From: Streptomyces lincolnensis
GTDB taxonomy: Bacteria > Actinomycetota > Actinomycetes > Streptomycetales > Streptomycetaceae
Assembly (NCBI RefSeq): GCF_021173675.1
Contig: NZ_JAIHON010000014.1
Span: 186,001-250,000, forward strand
DNA: 64,000 nt
Reading direction: 5' to 3'
The position numbers and the translations under genes were made by a program. Under the pieces are notes generated by a model, which had not been told where the DNA came from, did no database searches, and saw only the letters and a program-made list of their open reading frames with translations. Below are positions 34,204 to 42,551 of the stretch, in pieces. The first letter of the stretch is position 1. Each line of letters starts with the position of its first letter.

Positions 34204-35538
34204 TCAGACCATCCAGCGGTCGGGCCGTGCCCCTTCCCGTCCCGTCCGGGACCGCTCCGCCTGCGCCCCGAGCAGTTCCGCGGCCTCCTGAGCGTCCCTC
34301 AGCCGCGCCGAGACGGTCTTGTTGGCTCCCGTGTCCACGCGCACGTCCGCGACCCGCCACAGGCGCTCCCAGGGCCCTTGGGTGAGCCGTACGCTCTGGA
34401 CCTTGGCGTGCGGGACGAGAGCCAGGCTCCGCCGCAGCAGCCCCTGGCGCGCGGCGAACACCGCGTCGGTGACGGCCAGTCCGTGGCCCCGCCACCACAG
34501 CGGCAGGCAGCGCGCGGCCCGTCGGGGCGGCCGGGAGAGCGCGGACAGGGGCGGCACGACCACACCGGGCAGCACGCGCGCGACGACGGCTTCGGCGACC
34601 GCGCGCGGGGCGACCGGCACCAGCACGGAGTTGGACGAGCCGGCCACGTCGAGTTCCACCCGCACCCAGCCGCGCCGCCGCCACAGCAGCGGCTCCACGA
34701 TCCGTACGGTCTGCACGCGCCCCGGCGGCACCGTCTCGTGGGTGCGGTCCAGGAGGCCGTGGTCGATGCGCAGCCCGTCCGGGGACTCGCCCACCGTCCA
34801 GTCGTACTCACTGACGAACCGCCCCACACTGCTCGCGCCCGCCGCGCCCAGCAGGGGCAGCGCGGTCGCCAGGACCGACCACACGCTGTGGGTGGCCAGC
34901 CACAGCAGGGGCGGTACGACGAGGGCGGCGGCCAGGGTGCCCCAGGTGGCGCCCGTCAGCACGAGGGAGAGCGCGAGATCGCGTGGAGGCGTGCGCAGTA
35001 GCTCGCGCGCCGGAGCCTCCCCGACCTCGTGCGCCGTCTCGGGGGCGAAACCGGCGGCGCGCGCGAGGAGTTCCGCGCGCAGCGCACGCGCCTCGCGCTC
35101 CCCGAGGAAGGCGAGCTCGTCCTTCTTGTCCGCGCCCACGACGTCCAGCTTGAGTTTCGCGACACCCGCGACCCGGGCGAGCAGCGGCTGGGTGACGTCG
35201 ACGGCCTGGATCCGCTCCAGCCGGATGTGCGCGGTGCGCCGGAACACCAGCCCGGTCCGGATGCGCAGCTCGCTCTCGGTCACTGAGAAGTGGGTGAACC
35301 ACCAGGTCAGAAAGCCGTAGAGGGCGGCGGCGGGGATGAGTACGGCGAGCGCGAGCAGCAGCGTGGTGGTGGTCAGCCGGGCGAGCTGGCGCTGCGTCTG
35401 GTCGGGGTCGTGCACGGCCCACCCGATGAGCACGGCGACCGGCGCCCACGCCCGCCTGAGCGGCGTCACGGGGTGCAGCCGCCGCTCGGTCGGCGGAGGC
35501 TTCTGCTGTACGGCGTCGTCGACGCCCGGAGCCGTCAC
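34204..35538 (-). CDS. Two-copy bacterial PH (bPH2) membrane protein
   Basis: A 444-residue protein of the YdbT/DUF304 class. Membrane helices at about 45-70 and 165-215 alternate with bPH2 domains, marked by TESELRIRTGLVFRRTAHI and the later DGLRIDHGLLDRTHETVP and VTDAVFAARQGLLRR segments. Function is poorly known; Bacillus homologues are linked to envelope stress and antimicrobial tolerance. The GTG at 35538 overlaps the stop of the smaller PH gene (GTGA), forming a two-gene operon like ydbS-ydbT. Confidence 0.87.
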   Translation of the reverse strand: MTAPGVDDAVQQKPPPTERRLHPVTPLRRAWAPVAVLIGWAVHDPDQTQRQLARLTTTTLLLALAVLIPAAALYGFLTWWFTHFSVTESELRIRTGLVFRRTAHIRLERIQAVDVTQPLLARVAGVAKLKLDVVGADKKDELAFLGEREARALRAELLARAAGFAPETAHEVGEAPARELLRTPPRDLALSLVLTGATWGTLAAALVVPPLLWLATHSVWSVLATALPLLGAAGASSVGRFVSEYDWTVGESPDGLRIDHGLLDRTHETVPPGRVQTVRIVEPLLWRRRGWVRVELDVAGSSNSVLVPVAPRAVAEAVVARVLPGVVVPPLSALSRPPRRAARCLPLWWRGHGLAVTDAVFAARQGLLRRSLALVPHAKVQSVRLTQGPWERLWRVADVRVDTGANKTVSARLRDAQEAAELLGAQAERSRTGREGARPDRWMV

Positions 35539-36038
35539 AGGCCCGCCGATCGGGCCTCGCCGAGCTCGGTGAGCCGGTCGCGCAGCCGTTCCGCCTCGGC
35601 CGGGTCGAGGCCGGGAATGGTCGCGTCGGTCGCGGCGGCCGCGGTGTGCAGCTGCACGCTGGCCAGCCGGAAGTGCCGTTCGACGGGCCCGGAGGTGACC
35701 TCCACCAGCTGCATCCGGCCGTACGGCACGACCGTCTCCTCCTGCCACAGCACACCCCGGCTGATCAGCAGGTCGTCGGCGCGTTCGGCGTACCGCCAGG
35801 AGGCCCAGTTGCGGCCGAGCAGCACCCAGCCCCAGGCCATGAGCGCCAGCGGCAGCAGCGCGAACGCGGACCAGGCCGGCCCGGCGAGCAGCCCGAGCAG
35901 CAGGCCGAGGGCCAGGGCCAGCAGGCCCAGCCACACCACCAGCAGCAGGCGTCGCATGGTCAGCAGCCTCGGCGGCAACCCGGTCCACACCGGCTCGTTC
36001 CCCGTGGTCTGCGTGTCGTCCGGGCTCCCCGTCTCCAT
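35535..36038 (-). CDS. Single bPH2-domain membrane protein
   Basis: A 167-residue YdbS-like protein: two adjacent membrane helices (about 30-70) and one PH-like domain (ADDLLISRGVLWQEETVVPY; RHFRLASVQLHTAAA). First gene of the pair with the larger PH protein. On the minus strand TACGCT ends 6 nt before the ATG (leaderless pattern); the long upstream frame would run into divergent nuoD and is rejected. Confidence 0.86.
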   Translation of the reverse strand: METGSPDDTQTTGNEPVWTGLPPRLLTMRRLLLVVWLGLLALALGLLLGLLAGPAWSAFALLPLALMAWGWVLLGRNWASWRYAERADDLLISRGVLWQEETVVPYGRMQLVEVTSGPVERHFRLASVQLHTAAAATDATIPGLDPAEAERLRDRLTELGEARSAGL

Positions 36039-36069
36039 AGGGCCAGCGTACGTAGGAGAGACTTGGTCC

Positions 36070-37221
36070 ATGACTCCTACGACGGAGACCACGGTCGGCA
36101 TCGGCGGCGCCGCGGAGAGCACCGACATGGTGCTCAACATCGGACCCCAGCACCCGTCCACGCACGGAGTGCTGCGCCTCAGGCTGGTCCTGGACGGTGA
36201 GCGCATCGCGCACGCGGAGCCGGTGATCGGCTACATGCACCGGGGCGCGGAGAAGCTCTTCGAGGCGCGCGACTACCGCCAGATCATCATGCTCGCCAAC
36301 CGCCACGACTGGCTCTCGGCGTTCTCGAACGAACTGGGCGTGGTCCTCGCCGTGGAGCGCATGCTCGGCATGGAGGTCCCCCCGCGCGCGGTGTGGACGC
36401 GCACCCTGCTCGCCGAGCTGAACCGGGTCCTGAACCACCTGATGTTCCTCGGCTCCTACCCGCTGGAGCTCGGCGGGATCACCCCGGTCTTCTACGCGTT
36501 CCGGGAGCGCGAAGTCCTCCAGAACGTCATGGAGGAGGTCTCCGGCGGCCGTATGCACTACATGTTCAACCGCGTCGGCGGCCTCAAGGAGGACCTGCCG
36601 GCCGGCTGGACCACGCGCGCGCGTGCCGCGGTCGCCGCCGTGCGCTCACGCATGGACGTCCACGACGACCTGGTGCTCGGCAACGAGATCTTCCGCGGGC
36701 GCACGCGGGGCGTGGGCGTCCTCGCGCCCGAGGCGGTGCACGCCTACGGCGTGAGCGGCCCGATCGCGCGCGCCTCGGGCGTCGACTTCGACCTGCGCCG
36801 CGACGAGCCGTACCTGGCCTACGGCGAGCTCCAGGACACGCTCGGCGTGGTGACCCGGACGGAGGGCGACTGCCTCGCCCGCTTCGAGGTCCTCCTGGCG
36901 CAGACCCACAACGCCCTCGACCTCGCCGACGCCTGCCTGGACCGGCTCGCCGAGCTGCCGCCAGGTCCGATCAACCAGCGGCTGCCGAAGGTCCTGAAGG
37001 CGCCCGAGGGCCACACCTACGCGTGGACCGAGAACCCGCTCGGCATCAACGGCTACTACCTGGTCAGCAAGGGCGAGAAGACGCCGTACCGGCTGAAGCT
37101 GCGCTCCGCCTCCTACAACAACATCCAGGCGCTGGCGGTGCTGCTGCCGGGGACGCTGGTGGCGGACATGGTGGCGATCCTGGGATCACTGTTCTTCGTG
37201 GTCGGGGACATCGACAAGTAG
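36070..37221 (+). CDS. nuoD2: Orphan NADH-quinone oxidoreductase subunit D
   Basis: A 383-residue protein of the 49-kDa/NuoD family, which forms the quinone-binding site of complex I. Conserved: NIGPQHPSTHGVLRLRLVLD, GYMHRGAEKLFEARDYRQ, TRTLLAELNRVLNHLMFLG and the final VVGDIDK. No other nuo gene adjoins it, so it is a second copy outside the main nuo operon. It ends inside a convergent MidA-type methyltransferase gene (36-bp overlap). GGAG lies upstream of the ATG. Confidence 0.92.
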   Translation: MTPTTETTVGIGGAAESTDMVLNIGPQHPSTHGVLRLRLVLDGERIAHAEPVIGYMHRGAEKLFEARDYRQIIMLANRHDWLSAFSNELGVVLAVERMLGMEVPPRAVWTRTLLAELNRVLNHLMFLGSYPLELGGITPVFYAFREREVLQNVMEEVSGGRMHYMFNRVGGLKEDLPAGWTTRARAAVAAVRSRMDVHDDLVLGNEIFRGRTRGVGVLAPEAVHAYGVSGPIARASGVDFDLRRDEPYLAYGELQDTLGVVTRTEGDCLARFEVLLAQTHNALDLADACLDRLAELPPGPINQRLPKVLKAPEGHTYAWTENPLGINGYYLVSKGEKTPYRLKLRSASYNNIQALAVLLPGTLVADMVAILGSLFFVVGDIDK

Positions 37222-38247
37222 GGCATCGGCAAGGAGCGCGTCGAGGACGGGCGGGGCATCGGGAGACGCGCCCGCGAGCCCGACCGGCTGGAGCAGCCAC
37301 CCGAAGTCGCCGAGTCCGCCCGGTGCGGTGAGTTCGGCCGCCTCGCCGGCGCTCGCGAGGGCGCGCAGGTATGCGGAGGGTCGCGTGGAGGCCAGCGTGA
37401 GTGGAGGGCGTGCGCCGGTGACACCCAGGGCGCGCAGGGCGTCCCGCTGGGTCAGAACGCGTCCGCCGGGCAGCGCGCACGCGTCCAGCGCGACGTGCGC
37501 GGTGATGTCGCACGACCCGTCCGGCACGGGTGCTGTCCCGCGCCCCTCCCGGAAGCCGGTGAGCGTCCCGAAGGGCGGGCGCGCGTCCCTGGTGTGCGCG
37601 TAGTCCACCGCCACCGCGAGCCCCCGCTCCACGCTCGCGACCGCCGACGCCCACGCCTCGTCCCGGGGCAGCCCGATCTCCGCGCGCAGCCCCTCCTCGG
37701 CCGGCAGCGGCCACCAGCGGGCGACCCAGCCCGCCTCGGCACCGGAGAGCCGCTCCCCGAGCCGCTCGTGCCCGTCCGGCCGTACGAGGACGCGTCGGGG
37801 CACCCCCTCGGGGTCCACCTCCGCGATCTCCAGGGGGACGTTGTCCAGCCACTCGTTGGCGAACAGCAGCCCGGTGATCCCCTTCGGCGGTTCGGCCAGC
37901 CACTCGATCCGGTGATCGAGGGCCGCGGGCCGGTCGCCGATCTCGACGGCGTACCCCCGCGCGCGGGAGGCCACCTCGGCGGGCAGCGCGCCCAGCACCC
38001 CGGCCGCCAACTCGCCCCGCCCCGCCGCCATGTCGACGAACCCGAGCTCCGCCGGCCGCCCCAGCGCCTCGTCGACCCGGCACAGCAGCCGTGCCACGGC
38101 CCCGGCGAACAACGCCGACGCGTGCACGGACGTACGGAAGTGCCCGGCCGGCCCCTCCGGCCTGCGATAGAAGCCCTCCGGGCCGTACAGGGCGGCCTCC
38201 GTGGCCGCCCGCCAGCCTCGCCACTCACCCGCAGTGTCCGCCGTCAC
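37186..38247 (-). CDS. MidA/NDUFAF7-family SAM-dependent methyltransferase
   Basis: A 353-residue class I methyltransferase of COG1565 (DUF185). The SAM-binding glycine loop is FVDMAAGRGELAAGVL. FANEWLDNVPLEI and the late DITAHVALDACA block are family hallmarks. Human NDUFAF7 dimethylates Arg85 of NDUFS2, the NuoD homologue. Here the gene converges on, and overlaps, an orphan nuoD, which strengthens that link. Start GTG at 38247. Confidence 0.88.
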   Translation of the reverse strand: MTADTAGEWRGWRAATEAALYGPEGFYRRPEGPAGHFRTSVHASALFAGAVARLLCRVDEALGRPAELGFVDMAAGRGELAAGVLGALPAEVASRARGYAVEIGDRPAALDHRIEWLAEPPKGITGLLFANEWLDNVPLEIAEVDPEGVPRRVLVRPDGHERLGERLSGAEAGWVARWWPLPAEEGLRAEIGLPRDEAWASAVASVERGLAVAVDYAHTRDARPPFGTLTGFREGRGTAPVPDGSCDITAHVALDACALPGGRVLTQRDALRALGVTGARPPLTLASTRPSAYLRALASAGEAAELTAPGGLGDFGWLLQPVGLAGASPDAPPVLDALLADALLVDVPDHEEQ

Positions 38248-38365
38248 CGGCTCAGGCTAAGCGACCGCAATAACCAAAACTCCACCTTGGGGAGTACGTG
38301 CGTCGGATACGGATCGGTCCTCCGGTTGACCCCTGCACGCATCACGCTTCCCTACGCTGGGTTAC

Positions 38366-39571
38366 GTGCAGAGCCTCTACGACTTCCTCCGCAGGCACCC
38401 GACATGGGTCGACGGCTTCTGGGCCGTCTTCCTCCTCGGGCTTTCGGTGGTTTTCGTCGGGTCCACCCCGAGCGACACGCCGGGCACCAAGGCCGAGACG
38501 CTCATCCTCCCGATCGTCCTGCTGCTGTGCCTGGTGGTGGCCCTGCGACGGCGTATGCCGGAGAAGATGCTGCTGCTGGGCATCGCCCTCGGCGTCGGGC
38601 AGCTGGTCCTGGACGTGGCGACCATGCCCGCCGACTTCGCGCTGCTGGTGATCACCTACACCGTGGCGGCGACCGGGGCCCGCTGGGCCTCACGGCTGGC
38701 GCTGGTCGTCGGTCTCGGCGCGGCCCCCCTGGCGCAGCTGCGCTGGCAGGAGGCGGACGCCGGGGTCTTCGGCACCGTCGCGCTCATGGTCTTCATGACC
38801 GTGCCGTTCGCCCTCGCCTGGGTGCTCGGCGACTCCATCCGCACCCGCCGCGCCTACTTCGCGCAGCTGGAGGAGCGGGCCGCGCGCCTGGAGAAGGAGC
38901 GCGAGGCGCAGGCGAAGGTCGCGGTGGCCGCCGAGCGCGCCCGGATCGCCCGCGAACTGCACGACGTCGTCGCGCACAACGTGTCGGTGATGGTGGTCCA
39001 GGCCGACGGCGCCGCCTACGTCCTGGACGCCGCCCCGGACCAGGCCAAGAAGGCCCTGGAGACCATCTCCTCCACCGGCCGCCAGGCCCTCGCCGAGATG
39101 CGCCGCCTGCTGGGCGTGCTGCGCACCGGCGAGCACCAGGAGGGCGGCGAGTACGTCCCGCAGCCGGACGTGGAGCAGATCGAGGACCTCGTCGAGCAGT
39201 GCCGGGGCTCCGGACTGCCCGTCGACTTCAAGATCGAGGGCACTCCGCGCCCGCTGCCCAGCGGTGTCGAACTCACCGCGTACCGGATCGTGCAGGAGGC
39301 GCTGACCAACACGCGCAAGCACGGCGGGCCGAACGCGGGCGCGAGCGTGCGACTGGTCTACTTCGACGACGGCCTCGGCCTGCTCGTCGAGGACGACGGC
39401 AAGGGCGCCCCGCACGAGCTGTACGAGGAGGGCGGCGCCGACGGCGCGGGCCACGGCCTGATCGGCATGCGCGAGCGCGTCGGCATGGTCGGCGGCACCC
39501 TGGACGCGGGCCCGCGCCCGGGCGGAGGATTCCGCATCAGCGCGCTGCTCCCGCTCAAACCCGCGCACTGA
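38366..39571 (+). CDS. Two-component sensor histidine kinase (NarL-type)
   Basis: A 401-residue kinase. Five to six membrane helices (residues 10-165) have almost no extracellular loops, implying sensing within the membrane. The HisKA_3 box ARIARELHDVVAHNVSVMVV carries the phospho-acceptor His; the ATPase domain shows GLLVEDDGKGAP and GHGLIGMRERVGMVGG. A TACGCT box lies 7 nt before the GTG. It is 74 nt before its response regulator. The stimulus is unknown. Confidence 0.92.
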   Translation: MQSLYDFLRRHPTWVDGFWAVFLLGLSVVFVGSTPSDTPGTKAETLILPIVLLLCLVVALRRRMPEKMLLLGIALGVGQLVLDVATMPADFALLVITYTVAATGARWASRLALVVGLGAAPLAQLRWQEADAGVFGTVALMVFMTVPFALAWVLGDSIRTRRAYFAQLEERAARLEKEREAQAKVAVAAERARIARELHDVVAHNVSVMVVQADGAAYVLDAAPDQAKKALETISSTGRQALAEMRRLLGVLRTGEHQEGGEYVPQPDVEQIEDLVEQCRGSGLPVDFKIEGTPRPLPSGVELTAYRIVQEALTNTRKHGGPNAGASVRLVYFDDGLGLLVEDDGKGAPHELYEEGGADGAGHGLIGMRERVGMVGGTLDAGPRPGGGFRISALLPLKPAH

Positions 39572-39645
39572 CACCGCCGCACGCTCTGTGTTGACACCTG
39601 TAACGACCCCGCCGCACGACCCCACGGAAACGGAAGAGGCTCCCG

Positions 39646-40317
39646 ATGACGATCCGCGTGATGCTCGTCGACGACCAGGTGCTGCTGCGCACCGGGTTCC
39701 GGATGGTGCTCGCGGCCCAGCCGGACATGGAGGTCGTCGCCGAGGCCGGCGACGGCGTCGAGGCCCTTCAGGTGCTGCGCGCCACCGCCGTCGACGTGGT
39801 GCTGATGGACGTGCGCATGCCCAAGCTGGACGGCGTGGAGACCACCCGCCGCATCTGCTCGGAGCCCGACCCGCCGAAGGTGCTGATCCTGACCACCTTC
39901 GACCTCGACGAGTACGCCTTCTCCGGGCTGAAGGCGGGTGCCTCCGGCTTCATGCTCAAGGACGTGCCGCCCGGCGAGCTCCTGGGCGCCATCCGTGCCG
40001 TGCACAGCGGTGACGCGGTGGTCGCGCCCTCCACGACCCGGCGGCTCCTGGACCGGTTCGCGCCGATGCTGCCGACCACCGGAAAGGAGCCCCAGCGCAA
40101 GGAGCTGGAGCGGCTGACCGACCGTGAGCGCGAGGTCATGATGCTCGTCGCGCAGGGGCTGTCCAACGGCGAGATCGCGGCCCGGTTGGTGCTGTCCGAG
40201 GCGACGGTGAAGACCCATGTGGGCCGCATCCTGACCAAGCTGGGACTCAGGGACCGGGTGCAGGTGGTCGTCCTGGCCTACGAGACCGGGCTGGTGCGCG
40301 CGGGCGGGCAGGGCTGA
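39646..40317 (+). CDS. LuxR/NarL-family response regulator
   Basis: A 223-residue regulator: receiver domain with the acidic pair (MLVDDQVLLRTGF), phospho-acceptor Asp in VVLMDVRMPKLDG and Lys in GFMLKDVPP; then a C-terminal LuxR helix-turn-helix (LTDREREVMMLVAQGLSNGE, ATVKTHVGRILTKLGLRDR). Cognate partner of the kinase just upstream. A GGAAGAGG site precedes the ATG. Confidence 0.94.
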   Translation: MTIRVMLVDDQVLLRTGFRMVLAAQPDMEVVAEAGDGVEALQVLRATAVDVVLMDVRMPKLDGVETTRRICSEPDPPKVLILTTFDLDEYAFSGLKAGASGFMLKDVPPGELLGAIRAVHSGDAVVAPSTTRRLLDRFAPMLPTTGKEPQRKELERLTDREREVMMLVAQGLSNGEIAARLVLSEATVKTHVGRILTKLGLRDRVQVVVLAYETGLVRAGGQG

Positions 40318-40336
40318 GGGCGGGCAGGGCTGAGGG
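40305..40336 (+). repeat. 16-bp tandem duplication at response-regulator stop
   Basis: CGGGCAGGGCTGAGGG occurs twice in tandem (40305-40320, 40321-40336); the first copy contains the stop codon. A small palindrome GCAGGT-G-ACCTGC follows at 40339-40351. Confidence 0.85.
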
Positions 40337-40380
40337 GGGCAGGTGACCTGCGCGTAACCCGCTCCCACTAGGGTCTGCGC

Positions 40381-41021
40381 ATGCTCCTGTGGATCAACGG
40401 TCCCTTCGGGGGCGGCGATCCATCAAGACGCTGTCGGCTTACGAGATCCAGCGGCGGCTGCCCGGCAGCGTGGTCTGCGATCCCGAGCACGCCGGCTTCG
40501 GTCTGCGCCGCATGATGCCTCCCGAACTGCGCGGCGACTTCCAGGACCTGACGTCCTGGCGGCAGGGCGTGGTCGAGGTGCTGGACCTCGCCCTCACCCG
40601 GCGCGACGGTGTCGTCATCGTGCCCATGACGGTCACGGACTCCGACTACTTCGCCCAGACCGTGGGCCGGCTGCGGGAACTCGGCCATGACGTACGGCAC
40701 TTCACTCTCCTCGCCGAGCGCGAGACCGTGCTGAGGCGGCTGCGCGAGCGGGGCTTCGGGCACCTCCTTCAGTTCGTCTCCGGCAAGAACTCCGGTCCGG
40801 GCAGGGAGAGCTGGGCCGTGGGGCAGCTCGACCACTGCCTGGAGCGGCTGCGCGAACCGGAGTTCGCCGAGCATCTGTGGACCGACCACTCGACCGTGCC
40901 CAAGACGGCCGACCGCATCGCCGTCCTGGCCGGACTGCCGCTCGTGCCGAACCGCGAGGGCGCGCTGCGGACACGGCTGCGGCAGGTACGGGTGGGCGTG
41001 CGGCACATCCGGTTCGACTGA
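40381..41021 (+). pseudogene. TmrB-like P-loop ATPase, frameshifted in Walker A
   Basis: From the ATG at 40381 the frame encodes MLLWINGPFGGG, the start of a TmrB-type P-loop protein (tunicamycin-resistance family), then runs out of frame. The remaining 200 residues continue in another frame (AYEIQRRLPGSVVCDPEHAG; DFQDLTSWRQGVVEVLDLAL; HLLQFVSGKN). Removing the 8 bases GATCCATC at 40417-40424 restores GPFGGGKT exactly. TAGGGT lies 6 nt before the ATG. Either an inactivated gene or a local sequence error. The downstream frame has a GTG at 40389, but that product would lack the nucleotide-binding loop. Confidence 0.8.
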
Positions 41022-41030
41022 GCCGGCCGG

Positions 41031-42134
41031 TCAGCGCAGGATTCCCTCCAGGAAGTCGCTGCCCAGGCGGGCCACGATGGCTATGTCCAGCTGGTGCTGG
41101 ACGTACCGGCCGCGACGGCGCGTGGTGATCAGGCCGGCCTTCTTCAGGACGCTCAGGTGGCGGGATATCTCCGGGGCCGTCATGCCGTGCGCCTGGGCCA
41201 GCTCGCTCGTGGTGTACGCGCTGCGGGCCAGATAGCGGCAGATCCGCATCCGGACGGGATGGGACAGGGCCGTCATCCGCAGGGCGAGCTGCTCGACGGA
41301 GGACGAAGCCGCCAGCTCCGGGGAGCCGACCGGGTAGTGCAGCACCGGCTGCCAGCCGGTGCGGTACAGGATGGACAGGTGCGGCCAGCCGAGGCTGGTC
41401 GGCACCAGCAGGAGATTGCCGTCCTCCGCGGCCGTACGGCCCACGCTCAGCTTGTCGACGGCGATCTCTCCCGCGGCCTCGTCGAGGGCGACCGCGGGGG
41501 ACACCGCGGCCAGCGCCTCGGCCAGACCCTTGCGGCGCAGGAGCTCGGTCTTGTGGCGGGCGTCCGCAGCGAGCTGGTGGCGCAGCCGGGCCCAGGTGTC
41601 CGCGAAGAACAGCTCGTCGCAGTCCTCCAGGAACTGCCGGAGCCAGGCTCGGATCCTGGGCGGGTCGGTCAGCAACAGCTCGCTGAACCGCTCCTGTTGC
41701 GGTCCCCGCGCGGCGGCCAGCTCAAGGGCGCGACGCCGCAGCCCCGCGTCGACCAGAGGGCTGCGGTCACCGCCGTAGGGCATCGCGCAGCTGAACTCCA
41801 GGGCCGCGTCCACGAACTGCTCGTCCGTCAGCTTGTCGAGCAGGTCCAGCTCCTCGGCGAGGGTCGCGCCGGGGAGGGCGGTGCGGCCCGGGATGCCCGC
41901 GTACGGCAGGAACAGGTCCGAGAACGTCGTCCGCCACAGGAAGTCCGCCTCGCACATCCGGTCGGCCAGGTGCGGGTCGAGCCGGGCGCTCACGCCGGTC
42001 ACCCAGCCCTGGAGGCCGGGGTGGTGCCCCGGCTCGGACAGCGCGTGCAGCGCCATGCCGAGCTCGGCCAGGGGGGAGGGCACGACGGCGACCCTCTCCG
42101 GCCGCAGCCCCGCGATGTCGATGCGCACGCTCAT
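41031..42134 (-). CDS. ArsR-type regulator with DUF5937 domain
   Basis: A 367-residue regulator. The large N-terminal part is of the DUF5937 type (LAELGMALHALSEPGHHPGL; FADTWARLRHQL). A C-terminal ArsR winged helix (MTALSHPVRMRICRYLARSA; APEISRHLSVLKKAGLITTR) binds DNA. ATG 42134 follows a GAGG. A perfect 13-bp-arm palindrome lies 37 nt upstream and is its likely operator. The inducer is unknown, and there is no metal motif. Confidence 0.87.
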   Translation of the reverse strand: MSVRIDIAGLRPERVAVVPSPLAELGMALHALSEPGHHPGLQGWVTGVSARLDPHLADRMCEADFLWRTTFSDLFLPYAGIPGRTALPGATLAEELDLLDKLTDEQFVDAALEFSCAMPYGGDRSPLVDAGLRRRALELAAARGPQQERFSELLLTDPPRIRAWLRQFLEDCDELFFADTWARLRHQLAADARHKTELLRRKGLAEALAAVSPAVALDEAAGEIAVDKLSVGRTAAEDGNLLLVPTSLGWPHLSILYRTGWQPVLHYPVGSPELAASSSVEQLALRMTALSHPVRMRICRYLARSAYTTSELAQAHGMTAPEISRHLSVLKKAGLITTRRRGRYVQHQLDIAIVARLGSDFLEGILR

Positions 42135-42170
42135 GACCTCATGGTGCACCCCACCACTGACAACGCGGCC

Positions 42171-42197
42171 GTCGATTGACGGCCGCCGTCAATCGAC
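42171..42197. promoter_or_regulatory. Long palindromic operator between divergent genes
   Basis: GTCGATTGACGGC (42171-42183), one C, GCCGTCAATCGAC (42185-42197): perfect 13-bp arms. It lies between the ArsR-type gene (leftward) and a small gene (rightward) and fits an ArsR-family dimer site (TTGAC...GTCAA core). Confidence 0.75.
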
Positions 42198-42332
42198 GCG
42201 ACCGCGCCGCGGTGTCCGGCGCAGGCTGACAGCACCGGGGCCGCCGCGGAGCCCACGGATCCCTGTCACCACGCCTGTACGTCTCCATGACCCGAGCCTG
42301 TCCGTCTCCCCGTCCCGAGAAGGCGATCCGCC

Positions 42333-42551
42333 ATGAGCATCACGCAGCAGTACCTCCTCGACACCTACCGGGCCCGGCAGCGCGGCGAGCTCGACCCGCC
42401 CGCCCCCGGCGCCCACGACTGGCAGGTCGTGCGCGAACTGCGGGACCACCGCCGGTTCCGCGCCGTGGTCGCCGGCCGCCCCGCCCGGGGACGCACCCGG
42501 CAGGCGCTGTCCCGGTGGCTGCGCCGCGGCCGCCCGGGGACCGCGTCCTAG
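42333..42551 (+). CDS. Small basic protein of unknown function
   Basis: A 72-residue Arg-rich protein (begins MSITQQYLLDTYRARQRGEL; ends in a basic RWLRRGRPGTAS tail). No family recognised. GAAGG lies about 11 nt before the ATG. It is divergent from the ArsR-type gene with the palindrome between them, so it may be that regulator's target. Its stop overlaps the convergent aldolase gene by 4 bp. Confidence 0.6.
   Translation: MSITQQYLLDTYRARQRGELDPPAPGAHDWQVVRELRDHRRFRAVVAGRPARGRTRQALSRWLRRGRPGTAS

Noticed and set aside
40381..40440. Programmed ribosomal frameshift in the TmrB-like gene
   Set aside because: No slippery heptamer or following pseudoknot seen, and the P-loop is restored only by removing 8 bases, not by a -1 or +1 slip.
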